Position numbers and translations under genes: made by a program
The notes under the pieces: model-generated
What the model saw: the letters and a program-made list of their open reading frames with translations, nothing else
Databases searched by the model: none
What the model was told of the DNA's origin: nothing
Assembly (NCBI GenBank): GCA_017962275.1
Contig: JAGCVQ010000068.1
Span: forward strand, 1 to 35,615
DNA length: 35,615 nucleotides
From: Bacteroidales bacterium
GTDB lineage: Bacteria; Bacteroidota; Bacteroidia; Bacteroidales; WCHB1-69
Direction of reading: 5' to 3'
Part shown: piece by piece, positions 13,383-20,712 of the stretch
Position numbering within the stretch: the first letter of the stretch is position 1
Layout of the letters: every line of letters starts with the position of its first letter

Positions 13383-14621
13383 TTATTGCCAACGTTGTTC
13401 CGATTTGTCGATTTCGCGTTGCAGGTTGGCGGGCAATCCTTCCTTCATGCACTGGTGGCACTGCATATCGAGCGTGTACATGCGGCCGATGCAGTAGTTG
13501 GAGTGCTTGCATCCGCTGCGGGTGATTTCTCCGCTGTGCAGTTTGTTCACGAAATCGGTGTCGTGCACGAGGGCGCGGGCCATCTGGAAGGCCACGAAAC
13601 CGGAATTGAGCACCTTTTCCATGTTGTCCTTATCGACCATGCCGCCCACGTAGATCAGCGGCATCTTCACGGCCTGACGGAATTTCATGGCGGTGTCGTA
13701 GAAGTAGGCGTCTTTGTAGGGCACGGTGGGGATGACGATGTGGCCGCCGAGGTGCAGACCGAGCTTCAGCCACCAGAACTTCTTCGTGTCCATATAGTAG
13801 GCCATGGTCTTCACCGGCATGGAGCCGCGCATCACATCCATCGGGGCCTTGCTCACGAAGCCGGCGGTGAGCACCAACGCATGCACGCCCAGCTTCTCTA
13901 ACTCTTGCGCCACCTTGATGCATTCGTCCACCTGCATACCGCTGCGGAAACCGTCGTACATGTTGGTTTTCACCACGATAGCCATGTCGTCCTTGGCCTC
14001 TTCCATCACGCGGGTGATGACGCGGCGCATGAAGCGCATGCGGTTTTCGAGGGAACCGCCGTACTCGTCTTTGCGACGGTTGGTGTAGGGCGACAGGAAC
14101 TGGCTGATGAGATAGCCGTGACCGGCGTGCACCTCGATGCAGTCGAAGCCGGCACGACGACAGAGGTCAACGGCCTTGCCGAAATCCTCCACAATCTGGT
14201 CGATGTCCTTGATGGTCATCTTGCGGGTGAAGGTCGGGGAATAGAGGTTGAAACGGCCCGACGGGGAGAGCGGTTTCTGTCCGCAGGTGGCCTTGTGGGT
14301 CATGTTGCCGCAATGCCCGATCTGGATGGAGGCTTTCGCGCCCTCCGCATGGATGGCGTCGGTCAACTTCTTCAGTTCCGGCACAATCTCCTCGCGCAGC
14401 CAAAGCTGTCCGTCGAAGGAGAGACCGCTGCGGCTCACGGAGGCGTAGGCTATCGTGGTCATGCCGATACCGCCACGAGCCACTGCCGTGTGGTAGTTGA
14501 ACAATTCTTGGGTGGGACGATTGCCGTGCGCCATGTTCTCAAACGCTGCGGAACGGATCGTTCTGTTTCTTAATGTGACAGGCCCAATCTGACAGGGCGT
14601 GAAAATAGGAGAATCTATCAT
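13383..14621 (-). CDS. NADH:flavin oxidoreductase, Old Yellow Enzyme family
   Basis: A 412-residue FMN enzyme of the OYE/2,4-dienoyl-CoA reductase type. The TIM-barrel signature is strong: N-terminal I-G-P-V-T-L-R-N-R, H-A-G-H-G-Y-L-I-S-Q-F-L-S-P with Y-G-G-S-L-E-N-R-M-R-F, and Y-V-G-G-M-V near the phosphate-binding end. The C-terminus is cysteine-rich (C-K-H-S-N-Y-C-I-G-R-M-Y then C-H-Q-C). This differs from the usual CxxCxxxC iron-sulfur spacing, and the FAD/NAD domain of full-length dienoyl-CoA reductases is absent. Substrate unknown. It leads an apparent four-gene minus-strand operon with the DUF4340 gene 33 bases downstream. Confidence 0.88.
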   Translation of the reverse strand: MIDSPIFTPCQIGPVTLRNRTIRSAAFENMAHGNRPTQELFNYHTAVARGGIGMTTIAYASVSRSGLSFDGQLWLREEIVPELKKLTDAIHAEGAKASIQIGHCGNMTHKATCGQKPLSPSGRFNLYSPTFTRKMTIKDIDQIVEDFGKAVDLCRRAGFDCIEVHAGHGYLISQFLSPYTNRRKDEYGGSLENRMRFMRRVITRVMEEAKDDMAIVVKTNMYDGFRSGMQVDECIKVAQELEKLGVHALVLTAGFVSKAPMDVMRGSMPVKTMAYYMDTKKFWWLKLGLHLGGHIVIPTVPYKDAYFYDTAMKFRQAVKMPLIYVGGMVDKDNMEKVLNSGFVAFQMARALVHDTDFVNKLHSGEITRSGCKHSNYCIGRMYTLDMQCHQCMKEGLPANLQREIDKSEQRWQ

Positions 14622-14641
14622 TGTGGTTGGGTTAAGGTTTC

Positions 14642-14716
14642 GGGTGTAGGGTGTAGGGGTTAGGGTTTATGGGTTAGGGGTTAGGGGGTTAAAGGGTTAC
14701 ACGGTTAGAGGGTTAG
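14642..14716. repeat. Heptamer array 3: GGGGTTA-type, about ten units
   Basis: Units include GGGTGTA twice, GGGGTTA, GGGTTTA, TGGGTTA, GGGGTTA, then looser GGTTA units with 7-8 base steps to 14716. It fills most of the gap between the stop of the small outer-membrane protein (14739) and the start of the flavin oxidoreductase (14621). It looks telomere-like but is internal to a chromosome segment. Confidence 0.8.
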
Positions 14717-14738
14717 CGAAAACCCGATTAACTGCTAA

Positions 14739-15293
14739 CTAAAATCGGTAGCGGACGCCGAGCGAAAAACTGTAGAGATAGGAGGTGTAATCTCCTTGGC
14801 TGAGTCCGAAGATGTTGATCATCGGACGCCAGTCAACGCTGAGGTTGATCGGTGCCTTGAACTCGTACTCCAGTCCGATCTGCGCACCAAGAGGGAGACT
14901 TAGCTTCCTGTAAGTCACCAACTTGCCGTTTTTGTCGTAATGCGGATTATCGAAGAATTCACCATAACCCCAGCTCACACCGACGGCCGGACCGACGTAC
15001 CAGTAGAAACTGGGGAGAATGTCCATAATCCAGTCGTAAACGAGTATCGCCTGAACGCGCCCGTAAGTGTAGTAGTGGTCGACAGCAGAGCCGTCTTCGT
15101 TGTACATGACGCCTTTCTGGGTGATGAAGGGCGTGATTCCGGCATCAAACTCCAGCATTCCGGAGTTGGCAAGCGGATACTGCAGGGAGAGCTCAAAGTT
15201 ATATCCCAGGCGTGTGCCAAAGGATCTTGATTGCGCCTGTGCTGCACCTGCCATCAGGCAGATAATTGCTATTGTGAATAGTATTTTCTTCAT
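14739..15293 (-). CDS. Small outer-membrane beta-barrel protein
   Basis: A 184-residue exported protein. The signal peptide is M-K-K-I-L-F-T-I-A-I-I-C-L-M-A-G-A-A-Q-A followed by Gln. The mature chain alternates polar and aromatic residues in about eight strands, with glycine-rich turns, and ends V-R-Y-R-F, the terminal-aromatic mark of an outer-membrane barrel. It resembles porin-family/outer-membrane beta-barrel domains widespread in Bacteroidetes. The ATG at 15293 is used; the longer in-frame extension encodes no sensible protein and overlaps tatD. It begins two bases after the tatD stop, so the pair is probably co-transcribed. Confidence 0.8.
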   Translation of the reverse strand: MKKILFTIAIICLMAGAAQAQSRSFGTRLGYNFELSLQYPLANSGMLEFDAGITPFITQKGVMYNEDGSAVDHYYTYGRVQAILVYDWIMDILPSFYWYVGPAVGVSWGYGEFFDNPHYDKNGKLVTYRKLSLPLGAQIGLEYEFKAPINLSVDWRPMINIFGLSQGDYTSYLYSFSLGVRYRF

Positions 15294-15295
15294 AT

Positions 15296-16066
15296 TCAAT
15301 TGAAAAAGATTCGTTCGGCATTCTCGGTGGTGCGTTCCATCACCTCTTTCACGGAGACTTCCATGATTTCGGCGATCTTCTGGGCGATGAGGGGGATGTA
15401 GCTGCTCTCGTTGGGGGTACCGCGGTGCGGGGTCGGGGCGAGATAGGGGGCGTCGGTCTCCAGCACGATGTGGTCGAGGCCGATCTTCGGGATAAGTTCC
15501 TGCAGCTTGCTGTTCTTGAAGGTCACGATGCCGCCGATGCCGATCACAAAGCCGTGCCGCGCAGCCCATTCCGCTTCCTGGATGCCGCCCGAAAAGCAGT
15601 GCAGCACGCCTCGCAGCGAACCCACGGCATAGCTGTCCAAAATCGGGATGGCCTCGCTGTAGCCGTTGCGGATGTGCAACGACAGCGGCAGGTTGCGGTC
15701 GCGGGCCCAGTCCAACTGGCGTTTGAAAACCAGCTGCTGTTCCTTCTCGAAGTCGCGGTCGTGGTAGAAGTCCAATCCGATTTCGCCGATGCCCACGATA
15801 TTGCGGTCTTCGATATGCTTTTCCAGCTCCGCAAGCTGTGCCTCATAATCCTCCTTCACATCGGAAGGGTGCAGTCCGATGAGCCCGAAGATATTCTCCG
15901 GGAACATCTCCACCGCCTCCGCAATCATCGGCGGCGTGTTCTCATCCACACAGGCGAGCAGCACCCGCTCCACCTTCGCGTCGATGGAACGCTGAATCAC
16001 CCCCCGCAAGTCCTCAGGATAGTACTCGCGGTAAAGGTGAGCGTGAGTGTCGATATAATAGTTCAT
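15296..16066 (-). CDS. tatD: TatD-family metal-dependent hydrolase (DNase)
   Basis: A 256-residue TIM-barrel metallohydrolase of the TatD group, which in tested members has 3'-5' DNase activity. Metal-binding motifs are visible in order: D-T-H-A-H-L-Y at the N-terminus, G-E-I-G-L-D-F-Y-H, S-L-H-I-R-N at the third strand, V-L-H-C-F-S-G and E-T-D-A-P-Y-L-A-P at the C-terminus. Length is normal. The ATG at 16066 gives M-N-Y-Y-I-D-T-H; the longer start would read through heptamer repeats. Confidence 0.93.
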   Translation of the reverse strand: MNYYIDTHAHLYREYYPEDLRGVIQRSIDAKVERVLLACVDENTPPMIAEAVEMFPENIFGLIGLHPSDVKEDYEAQLAELEKHIEDRNIVGIGEIGLDFYHDRDFEKEQQLVFKRQLDWARDRNLPLSLHIRNGYSEAIPILDSYAVGSLRGVLHCFSGGIQEAEWAARHGFVIGIGGIVTFKNSKLQELIPKIGLDHIVLETDAPYLAPTPHRGTPNESSYIPLIAQKIAEIMEVSVKEVMERTTENAERIFFN

Positions 16067-16076
16067 TTTAGTTTCA

Positions 16077-16125
16077 GGTTCAAGGTTCAAAGTTCAAAGT
16101 TCAAGGTTCAAGGTTCAAGGTTAAG
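16077..16125. repeat. Heptamer array 4: (G/A)GTTCAA x6-7
   Basis: Six contiguous units GGTTCAA, GGTTCAA, AGTTCAA, AGTTCAA, GGTTCAA, GGTTCAA, then GGTTAAG. It starts 11 bases upstream of the tatD start and forms its leader. On the minus strand every unit carries a TTG. Confidence 0.9.
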
Positions 16126-16185
16126 AAAATACAATCAAAGTGAATAACATCATATTACGCATACACAATAACGAGCGACCCCATA

Positions 16186-16206
16186 ATTATCCATTATCAA
16201 TTATCA
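16186..16206. repeat. Heptamer array 5: ATTATC(C/A) x3
   Basis: Units ATTATCC, ATTATCA, ATTATCA. The array spans the stop codon of the MATE gene (16197-16199), so the last MATE residues (I-D-N) are encoded by repeat sequence. Only three units, hence lower confidence than the larger arrays. Confidence 0.65.
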
Positions 16207-17564
16207 ATTGAAAAAACGTCTCGTTGCGTGTAGAGCAGGATGGCGGCAAGGACTGCGCCGAGGACATCGGAGATGGTGAGCGAGAGCCAGATGCCGTGGA
16301 GACCGTCCCAGCCGGCGTCGATGAAGAGCAGCGGGATGAGGAGGCTCATGGGCACCAAGAAGAGGACCTGCCGCGACAGGCTGGTGACGATGGCCACCCA
16401 CGGCTTGTCGATGGACTGGAAGAAGTTGGAGTTCACGATGGTGAAACCGATGAGCGGGAACATCACCATGCTGTAGCGCAGAGCCGTCTTGCCGATTTCG
16501 ATGAGCTGCTGGTCGGTGGTGAAGACACGAATCAACGTGCGCGGGAAGACGCAGGAGACCACGCTGCCGAACAGACCGACGGCCACGCAGATCCACATCG
16601 TGAGGCCATAGACGTGCTTCAGCCGGTCGCCGCGACCCGCCCCGTAGTTGTAGCCCGCAATCGGCTGCATACCCTGACAGACGCCGATAATCATGAGTAC
16701 CAAGAAGTTACCGTAGGTATTGCAGATACCGTAGGCCCCCACCGCGAGGTCGCCGCCGTAACGCAGCAGCTGCCGGTTCAGGATGGCCACCACACCCGCG
16801 GCTGCCAGGTTCATCAGGAACGGGCTCATGCCGATGAGCGTGATGTTCTTGAAGATATAGCCCCGCAGCTTCCAGCAGTGCGCACGGAAGCGGATAAAGG
16901 AATCGGGCTGCACGAAATGGAGCACCGACACCAACGCCATGCAGAAGATGGAGATCGTGGAGGCGATGGCCGCGCCCTTGATGCCCAGATGCAGGGCGAA
17001 GATGAAAATCGGGTCGAGGATGATGTTCAGAATCGCGCCGCCCGCCATAATCAGCATCGATTTGGTGGGGTAGCCCGAAGCACGGATCAGACCTGTGAGG
17101 TTGAAGGTGACGGTAATCAGGAACATGCCCGGCAGGATATAGATCATGTACTCACGGGCATAGGCCACGGTTTCTGCCGTCGCCCCGAACATCATCAGGA
17201 TGCGGTCCATGAAAAGATAACAGAAAAGGACAACCAGGCCACTCAGGATAAAGGTGAATATCAAACTGTTGCCGAGAATGTTCTCGGCCCATTCCTTGTC
17301 TTTGCGGCCCAAGACAATGGACATCCGGGCGGAAGAGCCCACCCCGATGAGGGACCCGAAAGCGTGGATGATGTTCATCAGCGGGAAAGTGATGGCAAGG
17401 CCGGCGATGGCCAGCGCACCCACACCCCGACCGATGAAAATACGATCCACGATGTTGTAGATGGAGGCAATAATCTGACTGATCACCGCCGGCAACGCAT
17501 ACTTCCACAGCAGGCTGCCGATGTCGCGGGTCTCCAGTTCTTTTGTTCTGTCAAGCGTTTCCAA
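16197..17564 (-). CDS. MATE-family multidrug/cation antiporter
   Basis: A 455-residue membrane transporter with twelve predicted helices in two six-helix MatE halves. Typical features are W-K-Y-A-L-P-A-V-I-S-Q-I-I near the first helix, D-R-I-F-I-G-R-G-V-G, a G-Y-N-Y-G-A-G-R after the seventh-to-eighth helix region, and M-Q-P-I-A. The family exports drugs or metabolites using H+ or Na+; the substrate cannot be inferred. The only reasonable start in frame is TTG at 17562-17564, with a stop five codons upstream and no ATG until about residue 64. It is divergent from the nitroreductase fusion, and its end is bounded by heptamer repeats. Confidence 0.92.
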   Translation of the reverse strand: METLDRTKELETRDIGSLLWKYALPAVISQIIASIYNIVDRIFIGRGVGALAIAGLAITFPLMNIIHAFGSLIGVGSSARMSIVLGRKDKEWAENILGNSLIFTFILSGLVVLFCYLFMDRILMMFGATAETVAYAREYMIYILPGMFLITVTFNLTGLIRASGYPTKSMLIMAGGAILNIILDPIFIFALHLGIKGAAIASTISIFCMALVSVLHFVQPDSFIRFRAHCWKLRGYIFKNITLIGMSPFLMNLAAAGVVAILNRQLLRYGGDLAVGAYGICNTYGNFLVLMIIGVCQGMQPIAGYNYGAGRGDRLKHVYGLTMWICVAVGLFGSVVSCVFPRTLIRVFTTDQQLIEIGKTALRYSMVMFPLIGFTIVNSNFFQSIDKPWVAIVTSLSRQVLFLVPMSLLIPLLFIDAGWDGLHGIWLSLTISDVLGAVLAAILLYTQRDVFSIDN

Positions 17565-17702
17565 TGCCGTATAAAATTATATTACAGTGTTCAAAAAACA
17601 AACCGCGAAAATACACTTTTTTTCGTTACGTTATGAGGGCGATGAGACGCTGCCGACGGACAATTATTATCTCCATTGTCGCGGTCGTCGTCATTATTTT
17701 CG

Positions 17703-17710
17703 TATTTTTG
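17703..17710 (+). promoter_or_regulatory. -7 box upstream of the nitroreductase fusion
   Basis: TATTTTTG, an exact TAnnTTTG match, 21 bases before the ATG at 17732. A TTG at 17676-17678 is 24 bases upstream, longer than usual, so the -33 element is uncertain. The box supports the ATG at 17732 over longer upstream starts in the same frame. Confidence 0.55.
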
Positions 17711-17731
17711 CGGCTTATAAAAAAGTGCATT

Positions 17732-18904
17732 ATGAAATCCGTAAAAACCCTTTGTATGTCCATCGTGATATGTTTGTCGGCGCTGACCGTGAGTTTGAGT
17801 GCTGACGCCCAGAAATCAGACAGTTACAAGAACGCCGCGTTGGAGAATATCGCGACGCGCACCTCCGTGAGAAGTTACCTCCACAAGCCCGTGGAGGCAG
17901 CGCAGATCGAGCAGTTGCTCCGCGCCGGCATGGCTGCCCCTACGGCTGTGAACCGTCAGCCGTGGCATTTTGTGGTGGTCACCGACAGGGTGCAGCTGGC
18001 CGCACTCGCCAAAGCCAACCCGCACGCGGGCATGCTCATGAAAGCGCCCCTCGCCATTGTGGTGTGCGGTGACATGAAGAAGGCCCTTGACGGTGAGGCA
18101 CGTGAGTTCTGGGTACAGGACTGTTCTGCCGCCACCGAGAATATCCTCTTGGCTGCCAATGCGTTGGGACTCGGGGCTGTCTGGACCGGCACCTACCCTG
18201 ACCGGAAACGCTGCGATGCGGTTACCGCCGTCCTGAATCTGCCCGACCACCTCATCCCGCTCAACACCATCGTCATCGGCTACCCCGACAAAGAGAACAC
18301 GCCGAAAGACAAGTGGAAACCCGAAAACATCTCCTACAACACGTACGGCGGCAAACAACCCGAGCCCGAAGTGCGCCCAATCCAGGAGACTGATTTCGTG
18401 GAGTTTGACTACACGCAGTCACCGAACCTCAACCCGTTCACCTGGTTCAAGGGCAGCGGACTGCTGTTGGCCTCCGGTGACGTGCGCCGACACAACGCCA
18501 TGACCATCGGTTGGGGCGCGATGGGCAACATCTGGAAGCACGACATCGGCACCATCACCGTGTATGTCGCCCCCGCCCGCTACACCTACGAGTTCATGGA
18601 GCGCTACCAATATTTCACCGTCATGGTCTTCGACGAGGACCGCAAAGACGTGTTGGAGTACATGGGCACCCACAGCGGCCGCGACGGCGACAAGGCTGCG
18701 GCGTTGGGCTTGCATGTGGCTTACACTGAACACGGTGCGCCCTACTATCTGGAGGCCCGCGAGGTTTATGAGTGCGAAATCATGTACCGCGGCCCGTTCG
18801 ATCAGAGAGGTTTCGAGGAGATCCCGCGCAAGCGTTACGAGAACTTCCCGGCGGGGGTCCACCACGAGTATATCGGCAAGATTGTGAGTGCGAGAAGAAG
18901 GTAA
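17732..18904 (+). CDS. Exported nitroreductase-flavin reductase fusion
   Basis: A 390-residue protein with three parts. Residues 1-27 form a signal peptide (M-K-S-V-K-T-L-C-M-S-I-V-I-C-L-S-A-L then A-D-A-Q). Residues about 35-200 are a nitroreductase fold with R-T-S-V-R-S-Y, A-A-P-T-A-V-N-R-Q-P-W-H-F and G-L-G-A-V-W-T-G. Residues about 215-385 resemble the flavin reductase-like FMN-binding domain, with M-T-I-G-W-G, Y-V-A-P-A-R-Y-T-Y-E-F and S-G-R-D-G-D-K. Both halves bind FMN in their families, so the product may relay electrons between two flavins. Export of such a cofactor protein is unusual and depends on the start chosen. An upstream in-frame start would add a hydrophobic segment but reads through the -7 box. 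Confidence 0.85.
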   Translation: MKSVKTLCMSIVICLSALTVSLSADAQKSDSYKNAALENIATRTSVRSYLHKPVEAAQIEQLLRAGMAAPTAVNRQPWHFVVVTDRVQLAALAKANPHAGMLMKAPLAIVVCGDMKKALDGEAREFWVQDCSAATENILLAANALGLGAVWTGTYPDRKRCDAVTAVLNLPDHLIPLNTIVIGYPDKENTPKDKWKPENISYNTYGGKQPEPEVRPIQETDFVEFDYTQSPNLNPFTWFKGSGLLLASGDVRRHNAMTIGWGAMGNIWKHDIGTITVYVAPARYTYEFMERYQYFTVMVFDEDRKDVLEYMGTHSGRDGDKAAALGLHVAYTEHGAPYYLEAREVYECEIMYRGPFDQRGFEEIPRKRYENFPAGVHHEYIGKIVSARRR

Positions 18905-18982
18905 CAACGTCTTCATGAACCGCACTTTCAGACCAAAATACGTGCAGATACGCGCGATACGCGGAGATAAAAAACTAAGATA

Positions 18983-20227
18983 ATGAACGACAGCAGCAAA
19001 GTGATGGACCTCGCCTACGAGGCGGGTGCGATCCTGTTGGAAAACGGGGCGGAGATTTCGCGCGTGGAGGAGACCATGCGGCGCATCGCCGGCCATTTCG
19101 GCGTGGATGACGAGAGTTTCTTCGTGCTCAGCAACGGCATCATGGCCACTGCGAAGGGGTATGCCCGCTCGAAGTTCATCCCCATCAAAGGCACGAGTTT
19201 GGACAAGGTGGTGGCGGTGAACCAGCTCTCGCGCGAGGTGGCGAATGGCAAATGTAACCTCGAGCAGTTAGAGGCCCGGCTAAAGGGGATCCGCGCCATG
19301 CGGCCGAAACCCGCGTGGGAGCAGATTTTGGCATCCGCATTGGGCAGCGCCGCCTTCTGCATCATTTTCGGGGGCGGTTTCGACGATTGTTTGGCTTCTA
19401 TGGTGGCGGGCACGCTGCTGTGGGTCTATATGCTGTTTGTCGGCTACCGGCATTTGTCGCGCATCGCCGGCACCCTCACGGGCGCGCTGCTGGCCACGGT
19501 GCTTTGCGGGGTGATGTACCGAATGGGCTTGGGCACGCATCCGAGCAACATGATTATCGGCGCCATCATCTCGCTGATTCCCGGGGTGCCCTTCACCCAC
19601 GGTATCGGCGACCTGGCCAACGAAGACTACATCGCGGGCATCACGCGTCTGCTCGACGCGCTGCTCACCTTCCTCTGCATCGCGTTGGGGGTGGCCTTCG
19701 CCTTCATCCTGGACGCGTGGATTTCCGGACGAATGCAATACCTTGAGAATCTGACCGCCGCGCCCGAGACCGCCGGTATGGTCATCCAACTGTTGGCGGC
19801 CTTCGTAGGCACGGTAGCCTTTGCGGTGCTCTTCGGCGTGCCGCGCAAGAACTACATCGACTGCGGCATCTGCGGCACCGTGGGCTGGCTGCTCTACCTG
19901 CTGCTGGTGCGCCACACGGGGATATCGGTGCCGGGCGTGGTCTTCTTCGCCACCACGCTGGTCGCCCTCACCGCCCTCACGCAGTCCATCGTGCGCAAAT
20001 GTCCCATCACCGTGTTCCTCATCTGCGGCCTTTTCCCCTTAGTGCCCGGCGCCGGCATCTTCTGGACCACCTACAACCTCGTCGCCGAGCAGCTCCCCGC
20101 CGCCCTCCACTCCGGCATCCTCGCCCTGAAGGTCACCCTCGCCATCGCCTTCGGCATCCTCTTCGTCGCGGAGCTGAACGGGAGAAATAGGATTGGGAGG
20201 TTGGTGGGGAAGAGGAAGAAAAGATGA
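18983..20227 (+). CDS. ThrE-type threonine/serine exporter (fused form)
   Basis: A 414-residue membrane protein. Residues 1-115 form a soluble amphipathic region (A-G-A-I-L-L-E-N-G-A-E-I-S-R-V-E-E-T-M) typical of the ThrE/DUF1212 N-terminus. Then come about five helices of the first half and, from about residue 265, five more of the ThrE_2 (DUF3815-type) half. Many bacteria split these parts into two genes (YjjP/YjjB style); here they are one chain. The likely role is efflux of threonine and serine driven by the proton gradient. The preceding 78 bases hold no promoter I can support. Confidence 0.85.
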   Translation: MNDSSKVMDLAYEAGAILLENGAEISRVEETMRRIAGHFGVDDESFFVLSNGIMATAKGYARSKFIPIKGTSLDKVVAVNQLSREVANGKCNLEQLEARLKGIRAMRPKPAWEQILASALGSAAFCIIFGGGFDDCLASMVAGTLLWVYMLFVGYRHLSRIAGTLTGALLATVLCGVMYRMGLGTHPSNMIIGAIISLIPGVPFTHGIGDLANEDYIAGITRLLDALLTFLCIALGVAFAFILDAWISGRMQYLENLTAAPETAGMVIQLLAAFVGTVAFAVLFGVPRKNYIDCGICGTVGWLLYLLLVRHTGISVPGVVFFATTLVALTALTQSIVRKCPITVFLICGLFPLVPGAGIFWTTYNLVAEQLPAALHSGILALKVTLAIAFGILFVAELNGRNRIGRLVGKRKKR

Positions 20228-20279
20228 GTTGGGGATAGCGGCCAAAAGAGACACATCACATTATTTCTTTACTTATTTG

Positions 20280-20308
20280 TTATACAAGACACAAATTGTT
20301 TTGTATAA
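20280..20308. promoter_or_regulatory. Inverted repeat downstream of thrE-like gene
   Basis: TTATACAA (20280-20287) is the exact complement of TTGTATAA (20301-20308), with a 13-base centre that itself contains ACAAATTGT. It lies at the left border of the AT-rich restriction island. It might be a terminator stem or an extra regulator site; no T-run follows. Confidence 0.4.
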
Positions 20309-20339
20309 GTAGCTGTATTTTATCTCATTATAAAATACA

Positions 20340-20387
20340 CTCAATTTGAGAACACCATTGCGTGTATTTTTGCACTCAAATTGAGAA
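20340..20387 (+). promoter_or_regulatory. Controller promoter flanked by twin operator dyads
   Basis: Two nearly identical 13-base dyads, CTCAATTTGAGAA (20340-20352) and CTCAAATTGAGAA (20375-20387), sit 35 bases apart, centre to centre. Each holds an 11-base CTCAA-W-TTGAG palindrome. Between them is the -7 box TATTTTTG (20365-20372). The left dyad covers the -33 region and the right one the expected transcription start, the layout expected for autoregulation by the XRE protein whose ATG is at 20397. No good TTG lies at 19 bases, which fits an activated or weak promoter. Confidence 0.7.
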
Positions 20388-20396
20388 TGTATAACT

Positions 20397-20690
20397 ATGG
20401 TTGAAGATGTTGATTATCAGGACAAAATAATTCAGACGATAAAAAAGATACGTCTTGAGAAGAATATTAGCCAAGCTAAGCTCAGTGAGCTGTTAGGGAT
20501 TTCCAGAGGACAAATCGGCAACATCGAAAATCCCAACTACCCGCACAAATATACCCTCAAGCAGATTGTTGCCATCTGCAAACATCTCGATTATCCCATC
20601 GAAAAGATTTTTATTCCGGAAATGGTCATAGCACATGATTGTTCTATGGCAATTAATGCATTGATGGAGCGGGTAGTAAGATATGAATAA
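20397..20690 (+). CDS. XRE-family protein, putative R-M controller
   Basis: A 97-residue DNA-binding protein. Residues about 10-70 form a Cro/C1-type helix-turn-helix: I-R-L-E-K-N-I-S-Q-A-K-L-S-E-L-L-G-I-S-R-G-Q-I-G-N-I-E, with the Q-A-K-L-S helix and the recognition helix S-R-G-Q-I. It is the size of controller (C) proteins of restriction-modification systems, and lies immediately before a methylase and endonuclease with paired operator dyads upstream. That it times their expression is inference; it could also be a simple repressor. Composition is AT-rich like the two following genes. Confidence 0.75.
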   Translation: MVEDVDYQDKIIQTIKKIRLEKNISQAKLSELLGISRGQIGNIENPNYPHKYTLKQIVAICKHLDYPIEKIFIPEMVIAHDCSMAINALMERVVRYE

Positions 20691-20712
20691 CCTCATAATG
20701 ATTTAGGATTCT

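Noticed and set aside
14642..14716. Telomere-like GGGTTA repeat, possibly a chromosome end
   Set aside because: It is internal, flanked by protein genes on both sides, and matches the period-7 pattern of other arrays.
16224..17636. Long plus-strand open frame (470 codons) opposite the MATE gene
   Set aside because: Antisense to a well-supported transporter; composition is rich in D, E, H and R with no motif.
17543..17731. Upstream in-frame extension of the nitroreductase fusion with a hydrophobic stretch
   Set aside because: It would include the TATTTTTG -7 box and duplicate the signal segment; the ATG at 17732 has a normal signal peptide.
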